From positions 186,001 through 250,000 of the forward strand of contig JADKGD010000006.1 of assembly GCA_016717145.1 (NCBI GenBank): DNA of 64,000 bases. Reading direction: 5' to 3'. Shown here piece after piece: positions 18,184 through 27,944 of this stretch (positions are counted from its first letter, which is position 1; each line of letters starts with the position of its first letter). The notes under the pieces were generated by a model, which was given only the letters and a program-made list of their open reading frames with translations, searched no databases and was not told where the DNA came from. The position numbers were made by a program, and so were the translations under genes. Origin of the DNA: Saprospiraceae bacterium. Lineage in GTDB: Bacteria; Bacteroidota; Bacteroidia; Chitinophagales; Saprospiraceae.

Positions 18184-19351
18184 TATAAACAAAGTGCGTT
18201 TTGATACCCCTGGCTGTCAAGACAAAATTTTTCTTAATAGTGCAGGTTCTTCATTGGTACCCAACATCGTATCTGACACGATGTATCAGTATCTGGAACA
18301 GGAACGAATGATCGGAGGTTATCAGACTGCCTTAATCCAACAAGATAAAATAGATGAATTTTACATTCAGTCATCACTTCTGCTGAACTGCGAACCAAAA
18401 AACATCGCCTTTAGTTACAACGCAACTGATGCTTATGCCAAAGCGCTGTCTTCCATAAATTTCAGGTCAGGTGATGTCATACTTACTTCAGATGACGACT
18501 ATATTTCCAACTACATTGCATTTTTTTCGTTAAAAAAACGATTCGGAATAGAAATCGTACGGATAAAAAACCTTGACAATGGGGATATCGATCTTATTGA
18601 TGCCGAAGAAAAAATGGTTACGTGTAAACCAATACTTGTCTCCATAACTCATGTCCCTACAAACTCCGGAAAAATCCAGCCGGTAGAAAAAATCGGAGAA
18701 CTGTGTGCAACATATGATATTTGGTATATAGTTGATGCTTGCCAATCAGTTGGTCAAATCATTGTTGATGTTAAAAAAATAAAATGTGATTTCCTGAGCG
18801 CAACCGGTCGTAAGTTCCTGCGTGGCCCAAGAGGAACCGGCTTGCTGTATATTTCTGACAAAGCACTCAATGCCGGCTTGGAGCCATTGATGATCGATAT
18901 GCGGGGAGCTAAATGGAATTCTGAACAATCATATAGTCCAATTGATACTGCCCGTCGCTTTGAACTTTGGGAGGTTTCCTATTCAAATCTTATGGGCTTA
19001 ACGGAAGCTATCAAATATGCCAACCAGATAGGTTTGGGTAATATTCAATCAGCCAACCTTAAACTGATAAATCTGCTTAAATCAACCCTAATTCAAAATA
19101 TTGATATCCATCTGACTGAAGAAGGCAGCAGAAGTGCCAGTATTGTGACATTTTCATCGAGAAGCAAACCATTGGAATACTTTGTTCAAAAGTTGAATGA
19201 TGCTAATGTAAGTTATGGTGTTGGGTACAGGGAATTTGCGTTAATCGACTTCAATAAAAAAGACGTTGACTGGGTGATACGACTGTCACCACATTATTTT
19301 AACACAGAGCAAGAAATAATGAACACTGTCGAAGTTCTTGCTCCTGTATGA
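18176..19351 (+). CDS. class V aminotransferase-fold PLP enzyme
   Basis: The 391-residue protein has the class V layout: N-terminal FLNSAGSSLVPN, a substrate/PLP loop, the DACQSVGQI motif with the PLP-ring aspartate, and the Schiff-base lysine in SATGRKFLRGPRGTG. This is the family of cysteine desulfurase/SufS, isopenicillin-N epimerase and kynureninase-like enzymes. I see no SufS-type active-site cysteine loop, so desulfurase activity is doubtful. The start overlaps the end of the threonine aldolase gene by 8 bases, which points to a shared amino-acid catabolic context. Confidence 0.85.
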   Translation: MIDINKVRFDTPGCQDKIFLNSAGSSLVPNIVSDTMYQYLEQERMIGGYQTALIQQDKIDEFYIQSSLLLNCEPKNIAFSYNATDAYAKALSSINFRSGDVILTSDDDYISNYIAFFSLKKRFGIEIVRIKNLDNGDIDLIDAEEKMVTCKPILVSITHVPTNSGKIQPVEKIGELCATYDIWYIVDACQSVGQIIVDVKKIKCDFLSATGRKFLRGPRGTGLLYISDKALNAGLEPLMIDMRGAKWNSEQSYSPIDTARRFELWEVSYSNLMGLTEAIKYANQIGLGNIQSANLKLINLLKSTLIQNIDIHLTEEGSRSASIVTFSSRSKPLEYFVQKLNDANVSYGVGYREFALIDFNKKDVDWVIRLSPHYFNTEQEIMNTVEVLAPV

Positions 19352-19398
19352 ATAAAATACTTGAATTGAGTGTTTGTAACTAATTGATTATTATAATT

Positions 19399-20577
19399 TT
19401 ACATTCTTTCAATGATCAATGCACTTGCACCTCCGCCACCATTACAGATGGCTGCCATACCATATTTACCATTATTTTGATTCAGGACATTTGTTAATGT
19501 GGTGACGATTCTGGCACCTGAACATCCCAGGGGATGGCCGATAGATACTGCACCACCATTAATATTGACCTTATCCTGAGACAATCCAAAATGTTTGATA
19601 AAGGCAAGAGCTACTACGGCAAAAGCTTCATTAACTTCAAAGTAATCAATATCTGCAATAGTGAGACCTGCTCGTTTGAGTGCTTTGTCTGCAGCTATAG
19701 CCGGCGCTGTAGTAAACCATTCAGGCTCTTGAGCGCCATCGGCATAGGAAACAATTCTTGCCAATGGTTTCAGACCATACTTAGTCACTGTCGCTTCGTC
19801 TGCCAAAACCAAGGCAGCGGCGCCATCATTAATGGTAGATGCATTTGCAGCGGTAACTGTGCCATCTTTAGTAAAAACAGGTCTTAATGTAGGAATTTTA
19901 TCAAACATTACATTCTTGTATTCCTCATCCTGATCTATGATTTTGATATTGCCCTTTCGATCTTTGACCTCCACACCAATCACTTCGTTGCTAAACTTAC
20001 CGGAATCCCAGGCAGCCGCTGTACGTTGATAAGACTGGATGGCATATGCATCCTGTTCTTCCCGTGAAATTCCGTATTTTGAAGCTGTTGCGTCTGCAAA
20101 ACATCCCATAGCATTACCGTCGTAAACATTTTGCAAACCATCACGAACTAAGCCATCAATGAGTTCTGCATTTCCGTAACCGTAACCATATCTGGCCTTC
20201 GCCATATAAAAAGGGATGGCCGACATATTTTCCATGCCTCCTGCCACGACCACATCATTTTGGTTGAGTTGGATGGATTGCGCACCAAACATGATGGATT
20301 TCATTCCGGAAGCGCACACTTTATTGACTGTTGTAGCCGGAGTACTATTACTTAATCCCCCAAAAATGGCTACTTGTCTTGCCGGCGCTTGCCCGGCGTT
20401 TGCTTGTACCACTTGACCCATAAATATTTCCTGTATCTGATCCGGCTTGAGCCCTGATCTTTCAACCGCTGCTTTTACTGCTGCAGCACCTAAAAGCGTC
20501 GCCGGAACTGAAGATAAACTACCACCAAAACTGCCTAGAGGCGTCCTTACTGACGATACGATATATACTTTTTGCAT
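19399..20577 (-). CDS. acetyl-CoA C-acetyltransferase (thiolase)
   Basis: The 392-residue thiolase has the nucleophile cysteine in NKVCASGMKS (about 88), the His of NGGAVSIGHPLGCSGAR and the second catalytic Cys in CNGGGGASALIIER near the C-terminus. The length and motifs fit the degradative or biosynthetic acetyl-CoA acetyltransferase family: two acetyl-CoA to acetoacetyl-CoA, or the reverse. It is a single gene convergent with the aminotransferase. A TACCTTTG -7 element lies on the minus strand at 20626-20619, about 42 bp ahead of the start. Confidence 0.95.
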   Translation of the reverse strand: MQKVYIVSSVRTPLGSFGGSLSSVPATLLGAAAVKAAVERSGLKPDQIQEIFMGQVVQANAGQAPARQVAIFGGLSNSTPATTVNKVCASGMKSIMFGAQSIQLNQNDVVVAGGMENMSAIPFYMAKARYGYGYGNAELIDGLVRDGLQNVYDGNAMGCFADATASKYGISREEQDAYAIQSYQRTAAAWDSGKFSNEVIGVEVKDRKGNIKIIDQDEEYKNVMFDKIPTLRPVFTKDGTVTAANASTINDGAAALVLADEATVTKYGLKPLARIVSYADGAQEPEWFTTAPAIAADKALKRAGLTIADIDYFEVNEAFAVVALAFIKHFGLSQDKVNINGGAVSIGHPLGCSGARIVTTLTNVLNQNNGKYGMAAICNGGGGASALIIERM

Positions 20578-20836
20578 AAGAAAAAAACTTAAAATTGGTT
20601 AGTACAAAAAATGAAATGCAAAGGTAAAGATTTTTAAAGGCAAAAAAAACAAAGTTTTACCAACTAAACACTTTTATAAGCGATTTTAAAACAAAATTCA
20701 TACAATTTGCCGACCTATACTTTTTTAATCTAATCTGTAAACTACTCATATATTTTTAGTTGTAAATAAATATTGCTATTTTTGCGTTTTAATTTGAAAG
20801 CCACTTTGTGGTTGAAATCAGGATAACTTTGCAAAA

Positions 20837-23800
20837 ATGAGGGCAATAATAATTATATCAGCTGTATTATTTACAATTATTAAATTAACAGCACAAGAAA
20901 ATGCATGGAGTATTGACAGACTCCAAAAATATAAGTTGGGCCAGGATATGTTTGAAAATAAACTATACGGACCTGCAGGCAACTTTCTAAAAGAATATAT
21001 ACATATGGCGCATCCCGCCACCCACGATGATTTTATCAATCTTCAAAATGAAGCTCAGGCAATAACGGCCATTTCTTCTTTGCGCCTTGACCTTACAAGT
21101 GGCGAAAATGAACTGCTTTCATTCATAAACAGATACTATCCCGACCCTATTACTACGCCAGCCATCCTTGAATTAGGAAGTTACTATTACAATCAAAAAT
21201 GGTTTAAAAAATCATCTGACATGTATGCCAGGACTGATTTAGATAATTTGGCAGAATTTGACATGTCTGAGGCAAGTTTTAAAAAAGGTTATGCTCATTT
21301 TGTAATGAAGGAATTTAAGGAAGGAAAGATAGCATTTAGCAGAACTAAGGAGATAAAAAATATTTACTACTATCCTTCTAATTACTATTTTGGAATATGC
21401 GATTATTTCATGGGAAACTATGCCGATGCCGTCAGTAGTTTTCAGAAAGTTACAGCCTCTGATGTATATAAATCTTTTGTACCGTATTATATTGCGCAGA
21501 TTCACTTTGCTCAGGATCAACCTGAAAAAGTCATTTCTTATGCCGAACAATCTCTTAAAGATCCAAATTTGCGCAATAGAAAGGAGATTAGGCTTTTACT
21601 TGGTCAGTCATATTTTAAAAGAAGGGAATTTGAAAAAGCATTGCCTCATTTGGAATTTTATGAATCAAATACAGAAAAACTAAGCATCGAAGAGTTTTAC
21701 CAGTTGGGATTTACCCAATATCAACTTAAAAAGTATGAAGCAGCCATAAAAAACTTTAAAGAACTAAATCTCCTGGATTCAAAGCTGGGCCAGTTGGTAA
21801 ATTATTATCTAGCTGATTGTTATTACAGGACCAATGATCTTGTTTCTGCCAGGGCAGCATTTCGGAAAGTCAGTATGATGCCTTATGAAATGAGCATGAA
21901 GGAGGAAGCAACATTTAATTATGGCAAATTATCTGCTGAAGCCGGCTTTGAACGAGAAGCTGTAAATACACTAATCAAGCTGGATAGTAAGTCTCCATAC
22001 CACAAACAAGCCAGCGACATCATAAATGATCTTTTGGAAAATACGGGTGATTTTGCTTCGGCCATAACAATTATTGAAGGTCTCCCTTCATTGACTGAAA
22101 GACTAAAGGCCACTTATCAGAATGTATGTTTAAAATTTGGAATGCAACAATATAATTCAGGTGAAACTGACAAAGCAAAATCAAGTTTTGAAAAGTCTCA
22201 GAAATATAAAATCGATAAAAACACTTACACCCAAGCTGCTTTTTGGATTGCACAAATATTAAATGAAAAAAAGGAATTTAAAAAATCGATCGAAGCTTTT
22301 GAAGCATATTTTGAATTGTCTAATGGTCTTGAAAAATTGCCTGAAGAATCTTCACCAAATATTGGACATTATACCCAAGGATACAACTATCTTGAAACTA
22401 AGGATTATAAAAATGCCGAAAAAAGTTTTAAAAATGCCATCGTAGGCTTTAATTTGAATAGAGAAAATCTCAAAAATGACGAAATAATCAATAAAATCCT
22501 TCCTGATGCATTGATTAGAACAGGTGATTGTCTGTTCAGGTCCAGAAGTTTTCAGGATGCTATGGTATTTTACGAACAAGCTATAGCCAAAAAACAAGGA
22601 GGATTCATTTATGCAATGTACCAAAAGGCCATTATCGAAGGATTACTCGGCGAGCCATATGAGAAAATTTTATCGTTAAAAGATATAAAAACTGATTACC
22701 CCACTTCAGAGTATGCCGACGATGCGTTGCTGCAATTAGGAGATACATATTTCGAATTGGAGAATGTGGATAATGCTTACGCTTCTTTTTCAGAATTGGC
22801 ATCACAATATCCAAATAGCCCCCTAAAAAACGCTGCATATCTGAAATTGGGCCTGATAGCATATAATAAAGGGGATATGACAACTGCCATTTTACACTAC
22901 AAACAGATATTCCAGAATAATCCATCCTCAAAAGAAGCAGAAAGCGCATTATTGGGTCTTCAGGAAATTTACATTAACGATCTTGGTCAGTCAGAAGAAT
23001 ATGTAAATTTTGTGAGCAGTATGCCGGGTTATGAAGTGTCTTCTCTTTTTGCCGACTCATTGAGTTTTAAAGTGGGAGAATCAAGATACAATGAAGGTGA
23101 ATATGAAAAAGCCATAACAGGTCTAAATAATTATCTCGACAAATACCCTAATGGTTCACATCGCATTCAGGCTTACTATCTTCGGGCTGAGTCAGCCAGT
23201 ATTCTTAAAAAGTATGGAGCAGCGCTGGATGATTATGAAAAATTAATCAAACTAGGCGTATCTGATTATTATCAATTATCTTTAAAAAAGGCCGCACTGA
23301 TATCATACAATTATACCCAGGCATTTGAAAAAGCCAATAAATATTATGATCAATATTATACCAACGTCGCAGATATATCTGAAAAATATCAGGCTGCTTT
23401 AGGAGCATTAAGAAGCGGATTCAGGATAAGTGATTTTGTTTCCGTAAAAAAATATGCAAACATCATTACTAATCATGCCCAGGCAAATCAAGAAGATAAA
23501 GCAGTAGCATCTTATTATCTGGGGAAGCTTTACTATAAAAACAATGAATTGGATTTAGCCAAAACATCACTTGAAAAAGCAAGTAATAATGTAAATAATA
23601 ATCAGGCGGCTGAAGCACGATATCTGATTGCAGATATTTTTTTCAAACAAAATAAATTACCACAGGCAGAAGCTCAATGCAATATAGCCAATGAAAAAAA
23701 TACTTTATATCCTTTCTGGATTGCAAAAAGCCTTATCCTTATGTCCGACATATACATACTTAACAAAGACTTGTTTAATGCAAGGGCTGCTATCGAAGCC

Positions 23801-23947
23801 GTGTTGGAAAATTTTAGTGATGACACAGACTTAATATCTATAGCAACAGCAAAATTGAAGACAATCGAAATACTAGAGCAACAAAACAATCGCATCAAAC
23901 CAATCAGCAAAAATATGCTTGAACTGGATACGACCAACAAAAAATAA
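20837..23947 (+). CDS. large exported tetratricopeptide-repeat protein
   Basis: The 1036-residue protein has a short signal peptide (MRAIIIISAVLFTIIKLTAQ) and then TPR-type helical pairs through most of its length, for example SSFQKVTASDVYKSFVPYY, YADDALLQLGDTYFELENVD, NAAYLKLGLIAYNKGDM and SYYLGKLYYKNNELDLA. TPR arrays of this kind serve as periplasmic or outer-membrane scaffolds. The next gene, 44 bases on, encodes an outer-membrane barrel. A periplasmic partner role for that barrel is my inference. TAACTTTG at 20824-20831 resembles a -7 box but would leave almost no leader. Confidence 0.85.
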   Translation: MRAIIIISAVLFTIIKLTAQENAWSIDRLQKYKLGQDMFENKLYGPAGNFLKEYIHMAHPATHDDFINLQNEAQAITAISSLRLDLTSGENELLSFINRYYPDPITTPAILELGSYYYNQKWFKKSSDMYARTDLDNLAEFDMSEASFKKGYAHFVMKEFKEGKIAFSRTKEIKNIYYYPSNYYFGICDYFMGNYADAVSSFQKVTASDVYKSFVPYYIAQIHFAQDQPEKVISYAEQSLKDPNLRNRKEIRLLLGQSYFKRREFEKALPHLEFYESNTEKLSIEEFYQLGFTQYQLKKYEAAIKNFKELNLLDSKLGQLVNYYLADCYYRTNDLVSARAAFRKVSMMPYEMSMKEEATFNYGKLSAEAGFEREAVNTLIKLDSKSPYHKQASDIINDLLENTGDFASAITIIEGLPSLTERLKATYQNVCLKFGMQQYNSGETDKAKSSFEKSQKYKIDKNTYTQAAFWIAQILNEKKEFKKSIEAFEAYFELSNGLEKLPEESSPNIGHYTQGYNYLETKDYKNAEKSFKNAIVGFNLNRENLKNDEIINKILPDALIRTGDCLFRSRSFQDAMVFYEQAIAKKQGGFIYAMYQKAIIEGLLGEPYEKILSLKDIKTDYPTSEYADDALLQLGDTYFELENVDNAYASFSELASQYPNSPLKNAAYLKLGLIAYNKGDMTTAILHYKQIFQNNPSSKEAESALLGLQEIYINDLGQSEEYVNFVSSMPGYEVSSLFADSLSFKVGESRYNEGEYEKAITGLNNYLDKYPNGSHRIQAYYLRAESASILKKYGAALDDYEKLIKLGVSDYYQLSLKKAALISYNYTQAFEKANKYYDQYYTNVADISEKYQAALGALRSGFRISDFVSVKKYANIITNHAQANQEDKAVASYYLGKLYYKNNELDLAKTSLEKASNNVNNNQAAEARYLIADIFFKQNKLPQAEAQCNIANEKNTLYPFWIAKSLILMSDIYILNKDLFNARAAIEAVLENFSDDTDLISIATAKLKTIEILEQQNNRIKPISKNMLELDTTNKK

Positions 23948-23991
23948 AAAATCAATCATTAATTAATTAAGTGATTCAATATACATAAAAC

Positions 23992-25620
23992 ATGAGATCA
24001 TTAATATATATTTTAGTTTGTTTCAGCCTTCCGATTTTTGCACAAACAGATACCCTTAAAACAAAAATTCAGTTAAATCAGGTTGAAGTTATAAAATCAT
24101 TTGAAGCAAATCTGGAAGAAGCAGAAAAAATCACTATAAAGTCTGTATTGCCGGTTCAGAAACCATTTAATCCAACATATAAGTATGACATCACTATTGT
24201 CCCTGTAGAGTTAAAATATCCGGCACCACAAATTAAACCACTAGCCATGAATCCTGATGGCCCTTTTCAGATCAACAAGGCTTATTTGAGAGCAGGTTAC
24301 GGTGCGTTGCATAATCCTGAGGTATTGGCAGGCTATCACAATTCAAAAAAAGATTTATATGATACAGGCATTCATATCGACTATAGTTCGCTTGACAATT
24401 CAACAAAAAACCCATATCAAAAATATGCCAACCTTGGTGCCAGGATTTATGGCTCATACATGGTAAAAGAAAATATCAAACTATATGGGGGGCTGGATGT
24501 CAGCTCTAAAACCCGATACTTTTATCATACAGATCTTGGTGTAGATAGTTTGTTTTCCGGAGCTGAGTCAAAAAGAACGCTCAATTCTATCATCATAAAT
24601 GCCGGAATCAAAAATGCAGAAAGGACAAAACATGATATTAATTATGATATAAATCTGGCTTTAAAAAATCTGAACATCACCAATGAAAAAGCACGTGAAA
24701 ATGGTATAAGCGTCAAAGGAATGACTGAAAAATATTTTGGTGAAACGACGGTAGTCATGCTCGATGGAAAATTTGAGTACACGGGGTTAAATGCCGATTC
24801 GGTATTCAGCATAAGCACTTTAAAATTTGTGCCCACCATTAAAACACAATTTGGAAACCTGATCATCAATGCAGGAATAAATTATATAAATGCTGGAAAC
24901 AAACAATCTTCCTTATTGCCTGAACTCTTATTGTCCTTTGGTATTTCGGGTTCGAAACTTCAGGTCTTTGCAGGTGTAAAACAGGATTACTATACCAATA
25001 ATCTGCGCAACGTATCTGCTTTAAATCCATATATTGTTACCAATCTTAAAAATCTCAAAAACACAATCACACGTGATTATTTCGGAGGTGTAAAAGGTCA
25101 ATTTGCCTTCCTGCGTTATCAGGTAAAGGCCGGCTATAAAAATGTAACCAATCAAATGTTTTTGCTTAATTCAACATCCGATTTACGTCAGTTTGACATG
25201 ATATATGATGATTTGAATGCTGTCTATATCAGTGGAAATCTGGATTTTGAAATAACTGAAAATATTAGTCTTGGCGGCTGGATGACACAACATTTTTTTG
25301 ATCTCAAGACCATTACTGAAACATGGCACACACCAAACCTTGAAGCAAATGCCTTTACTAAAATCAAGCTTTTTGATTCAAAATTACAAATAACCGGTGA
25401 ATTATTTTTTAATAATAACGTACCTTTTATAAATAAAATCGACGTAGTTACTTCATCCAATATTCTTTTTGATGTAAATACATCTGTGGAATACAAATTT
25501 ACTGAAAAAATTGGAGTTTTTGTGCGGGGCATCAATCTACTCAATAATAAGTTTGAACGATGGTATGGATATCCGTCTGTAGGAATTAATGCTATGATTG
25601 GAGTTAATGTTGTCTTTTAA
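23992..25620 (+). CDS. outer-membrane beta-barrel protein
   Basis: The 542-residue protein starts with a signal peptide (MRSLIYILVCFSLPIFAQ) and a short periplasmic stretch with a proline-rich part (VPVELKYPAPQIKPLAM). A long series of amphipathic strands follows (AYLRAGYGALHNPEVLAGYH, IYGSYMVKENIKLYGGLDVSS, GGWMTQHFFDL, IGVFVRGINLLNNKFERWYGYPSVGINAMIGVNVVF), ending in an aromatic residue as barrels do. It resembles a TonB-dependent-receptor barrel without a visible plug or TonB box. Co-transcription with the TPR gene suggests they act together; the substrate is unknown. Confidence 0.8.
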   Translation: MRSLIYILVCFSLPIFAQTDTLKTKIQLNQVEVIKSFEANLEEAEKITIKSVLPVQKPFNPTYKYDITIVPVELKYPAPQIKPLAMNPDGPFQINKAYLRAGYGALHNPEVLAGYHNSKKDLYDTGIHIDYSSLDNSTKNPYQKYANLGARIYGSYMVKENIKLYGGLDVSSKTRYFYHTDLGVDSLFSGAESKRTLNSIIINAGIKNAERTKHDINYDINLALKNLNITNEKARENGISVKGMTEKYFGETTVVMLDGKFEYTGLNADSVFSISTLKFVPTIKTQFGNLIINAGINYINAGNKQSSLLPELLLSFGISGSKLQVFAGVKQDYYTNNLRNVSALNPYIVTNLKNLKNTITRDYFGGVKGQFAFLRYQVKAGYKNVTNQMFLLNSTSDLRQFDMIYDDLNAVYISGNLDFEITENISLGGWMTQHFFDLKTITETWHTPNLEANAFTKIKLFDSKLQITGELFFNNNVPFINKIDVVTSSNILFDVNTSVEYKFTEKIGVFVRGINLLNNKFERWYGYPSVGINAMIGVNVVF

Positions 25621-25652
25621 TGCTACTTATTACGAATGTGCTTGTTGCACAG

Positions 25653-25920
25653 TTTTTTGACCGAGGAGCACGAAGTGACCCTTGAGCAAAAAAAGGTTGA
25701 TGGTTTATGATGTTTATAGTTTATAAGGTTGATGGTTTATTGAGCCAGCGGGTTTTGGGGATCTGTTTTTGACCGAGGAGCACGAAGTGACCCTTGAGCA
25801 AAAAAGGTTAATGGTTAATGATATTTATAGTTTATGAGGTTTATGGTTAATGAGCCAGCGGGTTTTGGGGATCTGTTTTTTGACCGGGGAGCACGAAGTG
25901 ACCCTTGAGCAAAAAAAAGG
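25653..25920. repeat. 112-bp tandem repeat, about 2.5 copies, with shared hairpin motif
   Basis: TTTTTGACCGAGGAGCACGA recurs at about 25654, 25766 and 25877 (periods 112 and 111; the third copy has GGGG for GAGG). The linkers are rich in GGTTTATGGTTTATGAT-like text and end GAGCCAGCGGGTTTTGGGG. The hairpin TTTGACCGAGGAG...CCCTTGAGCAAA is the same as in the repeat at 1.15-1.8 kb, but with a different apical stem. A -7-like TACCTTTG at 26007-26014 follows, ahead of the U32 gene. Confidence 0.85.
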
Positions 25921-26049
25921 TTGATGGTTGATGTAGTCAGAGCAGAGGTGGAGATTAAGGCTGTCCCGAGTTTATTCCGACCATTTACTATTTCCCAAAG
26001 ATTCATTACCTTTGTGCCTGCAAAAAATAATGCAGCTTAACATTGGAGC

Positions 26050-27944
26050 ATGAAACAAAAAATTGAGATCCTGGCTCCTGCCAAAAACCTGATACAAGGT
26101 ATCGCTGCCATCAATGCAGGTGCTGATGCCGTCTATATTGGTGCACCCATGTTTGGAGCTCGAACCAACGCGACCAACTCTTTAGCTGACATTGCAGAGA
26201 TGGTTAGATATGCCCACCTATTTAAGGCACAGGTTTTTGTGGTGATCAATACCATTCTTTATGACAATGAATTGGATGCCTGTAGAAAACTGATCTATCA
26301 ACTTTATGATATTGGTGTCGATGCATTGATCATCCAGGATATGGCCATCTTGGAGATGAAACTACCACCGATAGTCATTCACGCCAGTACTCAAGCCAAT
26401 AACCGGGATCCTAAACATGTCAAATTTCTCAAAGATGCAGGCATACAACGTGTAGTCCTGGCTAGAGAATTGAATCTCGATCAGGTCAAAGAAATACATG
26501 AAGCTACAGATGTCGAACTGGAATTTTTTGTTTCAGGAGCGCTTTGTGTTTCTTTTAGTGGCAATTGCTACATGAGCATTGCCAATGGCGAACGTAGTGC
26601 CAATCGTGGTTCATGTGCCCAAAACTGTCGCTTGCCCTATGAACTCACCGACGGTACAGGAACAACCCTATTACAAAGTAGCCACTTGTTATCCATCAAA
26701 GACCTTGACCTCAGTGATCAATTGCCCAACCTCATAGAAGCTGGTATCACTTCCTTCAAAATTGAAGGGCGACTCAAGGATATCGTTTATGTCAAAAACA
26801 ATACGTCTTATTTGCGCCAAAGATTGGATGAGTTTCTGGAAGATAATACAGATAAATATCAAAAAGCATCTTCGGGCAGGACTTTCTATAATTTCGAACC
26901 TAAAATGGACCGCAGTTTTAATCGTGGCTATACCGACTATTTTGTCAATAAACGCAAAGAAAAGATCGGTAGCTGGATACTCCAAAATCTCAAGGTCAAC
27001 TCATTGGTAAAGTACTGGAAACAAAAGCAAATGGTTATGTCATCGAAAATAGTGAACTACTAAATAATGCCGATGGCCTTTATTTTGTAAATGCAAATGG
27101 TGAAGCCGATGGTGCACAGATAAACATCATTGTCAATGACGTAGTAGTGCTTAACTCACCAAAGCAAATCAATATTGGCACGGTCATATATAGAAATTCT
27201 GATGCTGAGTTTATCAGACTGGTTGAACAGGAAAAAAGTGCGATTCGAAAAATAGGTCTTCGGCTTGACTTTACTGAAACATCTGACGGATTTCTCTTAA
27301 CCGCTACTGATGAGGATGGTTGTCAAAACGAAATGTCTTTAATCACTGAAAAGGTTCTCGCCAACAGTGAAGAATCCGTCATTCCAAATATCAAAAAGAA
27401 TTTGTCCAAAACAGGTAATACGGTATTTATAGTTGATGAAATCAATGTGACATTTCAAGATAATTGGTTTTTGCCGATATCTAAGATTAATGAGATCAGA
27501 AGGGAAGTACTGGATAAATTAGTAGACATTCGTATTAGCCAATATCATCGTGAAGCATTCCAAATTACCAAAACGGATCACCCCTACCCTGTCGAAAAAC
27601 TTGATTTTACCTACAATGTATCCAATGAATTGGCCAAAAATTTCTATAAGCGCCACGGCGTAAAAGATATAGAAAAAGCATTCGAACTTCAGTGGGATCC
27701 CGGCAAATCACGCGTCATGGTCACTAAATACTGTGTAAAATATGAACTGGGTAAATGTGCCAGATTTCAGCGTGAAACCATGGGTGCCAAATTAGCCGAA
27801 CCTCTCACCCTCAAACACGGAGAAAATGAGTATAAACTAAAATTCAACTGTAAGCCCTGCGAGATGGAAATCTGGGAGAAAGATGCCGAATTGGAATTCA
27901 TAGACGAGGATGAACAAATGGGGTATCTTAATTTAAAACGATAA
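26050..27944 (+). CDS. U32 family peptidase/hydroxylase-like protein (RlhA/TrhP family), one frameshift
   Basis: Residues 1-308 show the U32 barrel start (EILAPAKNLIQGIAAINAGADAVYIG) and the U32 signature with its cysteines (FFVSGALCVSFSGNCYMS, RGSCAQNCRLPY). The frame is lost at 26975-26976, where one G seems missing: restoring it gives KIGSWDTPKSQGQLIGK and links to the open frame that ends at 27944. The repaired protein is about 631 residues, near the length of RlhA (23S rRNA C2501 hydroxylation). Such proteins modify RNA with a prephenate-dependent Fe-S enzyme mechanism; which RNA is not clear. The final residues (YLNLKR) come from an inserted segment. The ancestral end (YVKN) survives at about 31970. 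Confidence 0.85.
27840..27925 (+). repeat. 86-bp direct repeat at insertion, left copy (3' end of U32 gene)
   Basis: It matches 31872-31957 with three mismatches in 86 positions. The sequence encodes the C-terminal cysteine pair region of the U32 protein (FNCKPCEMEIWEKDAELEFI). Confidence 0.92.

Noticed and set aside
27767..27927. C-terminal extension of the LRR/T9SS protein into the U32 gene
   Set aside because: The extra 50 or so residues are the antisense of the U32 gene; one base of correction near 27951 restores a normal T9SS end (KVIVLN) at 27928.
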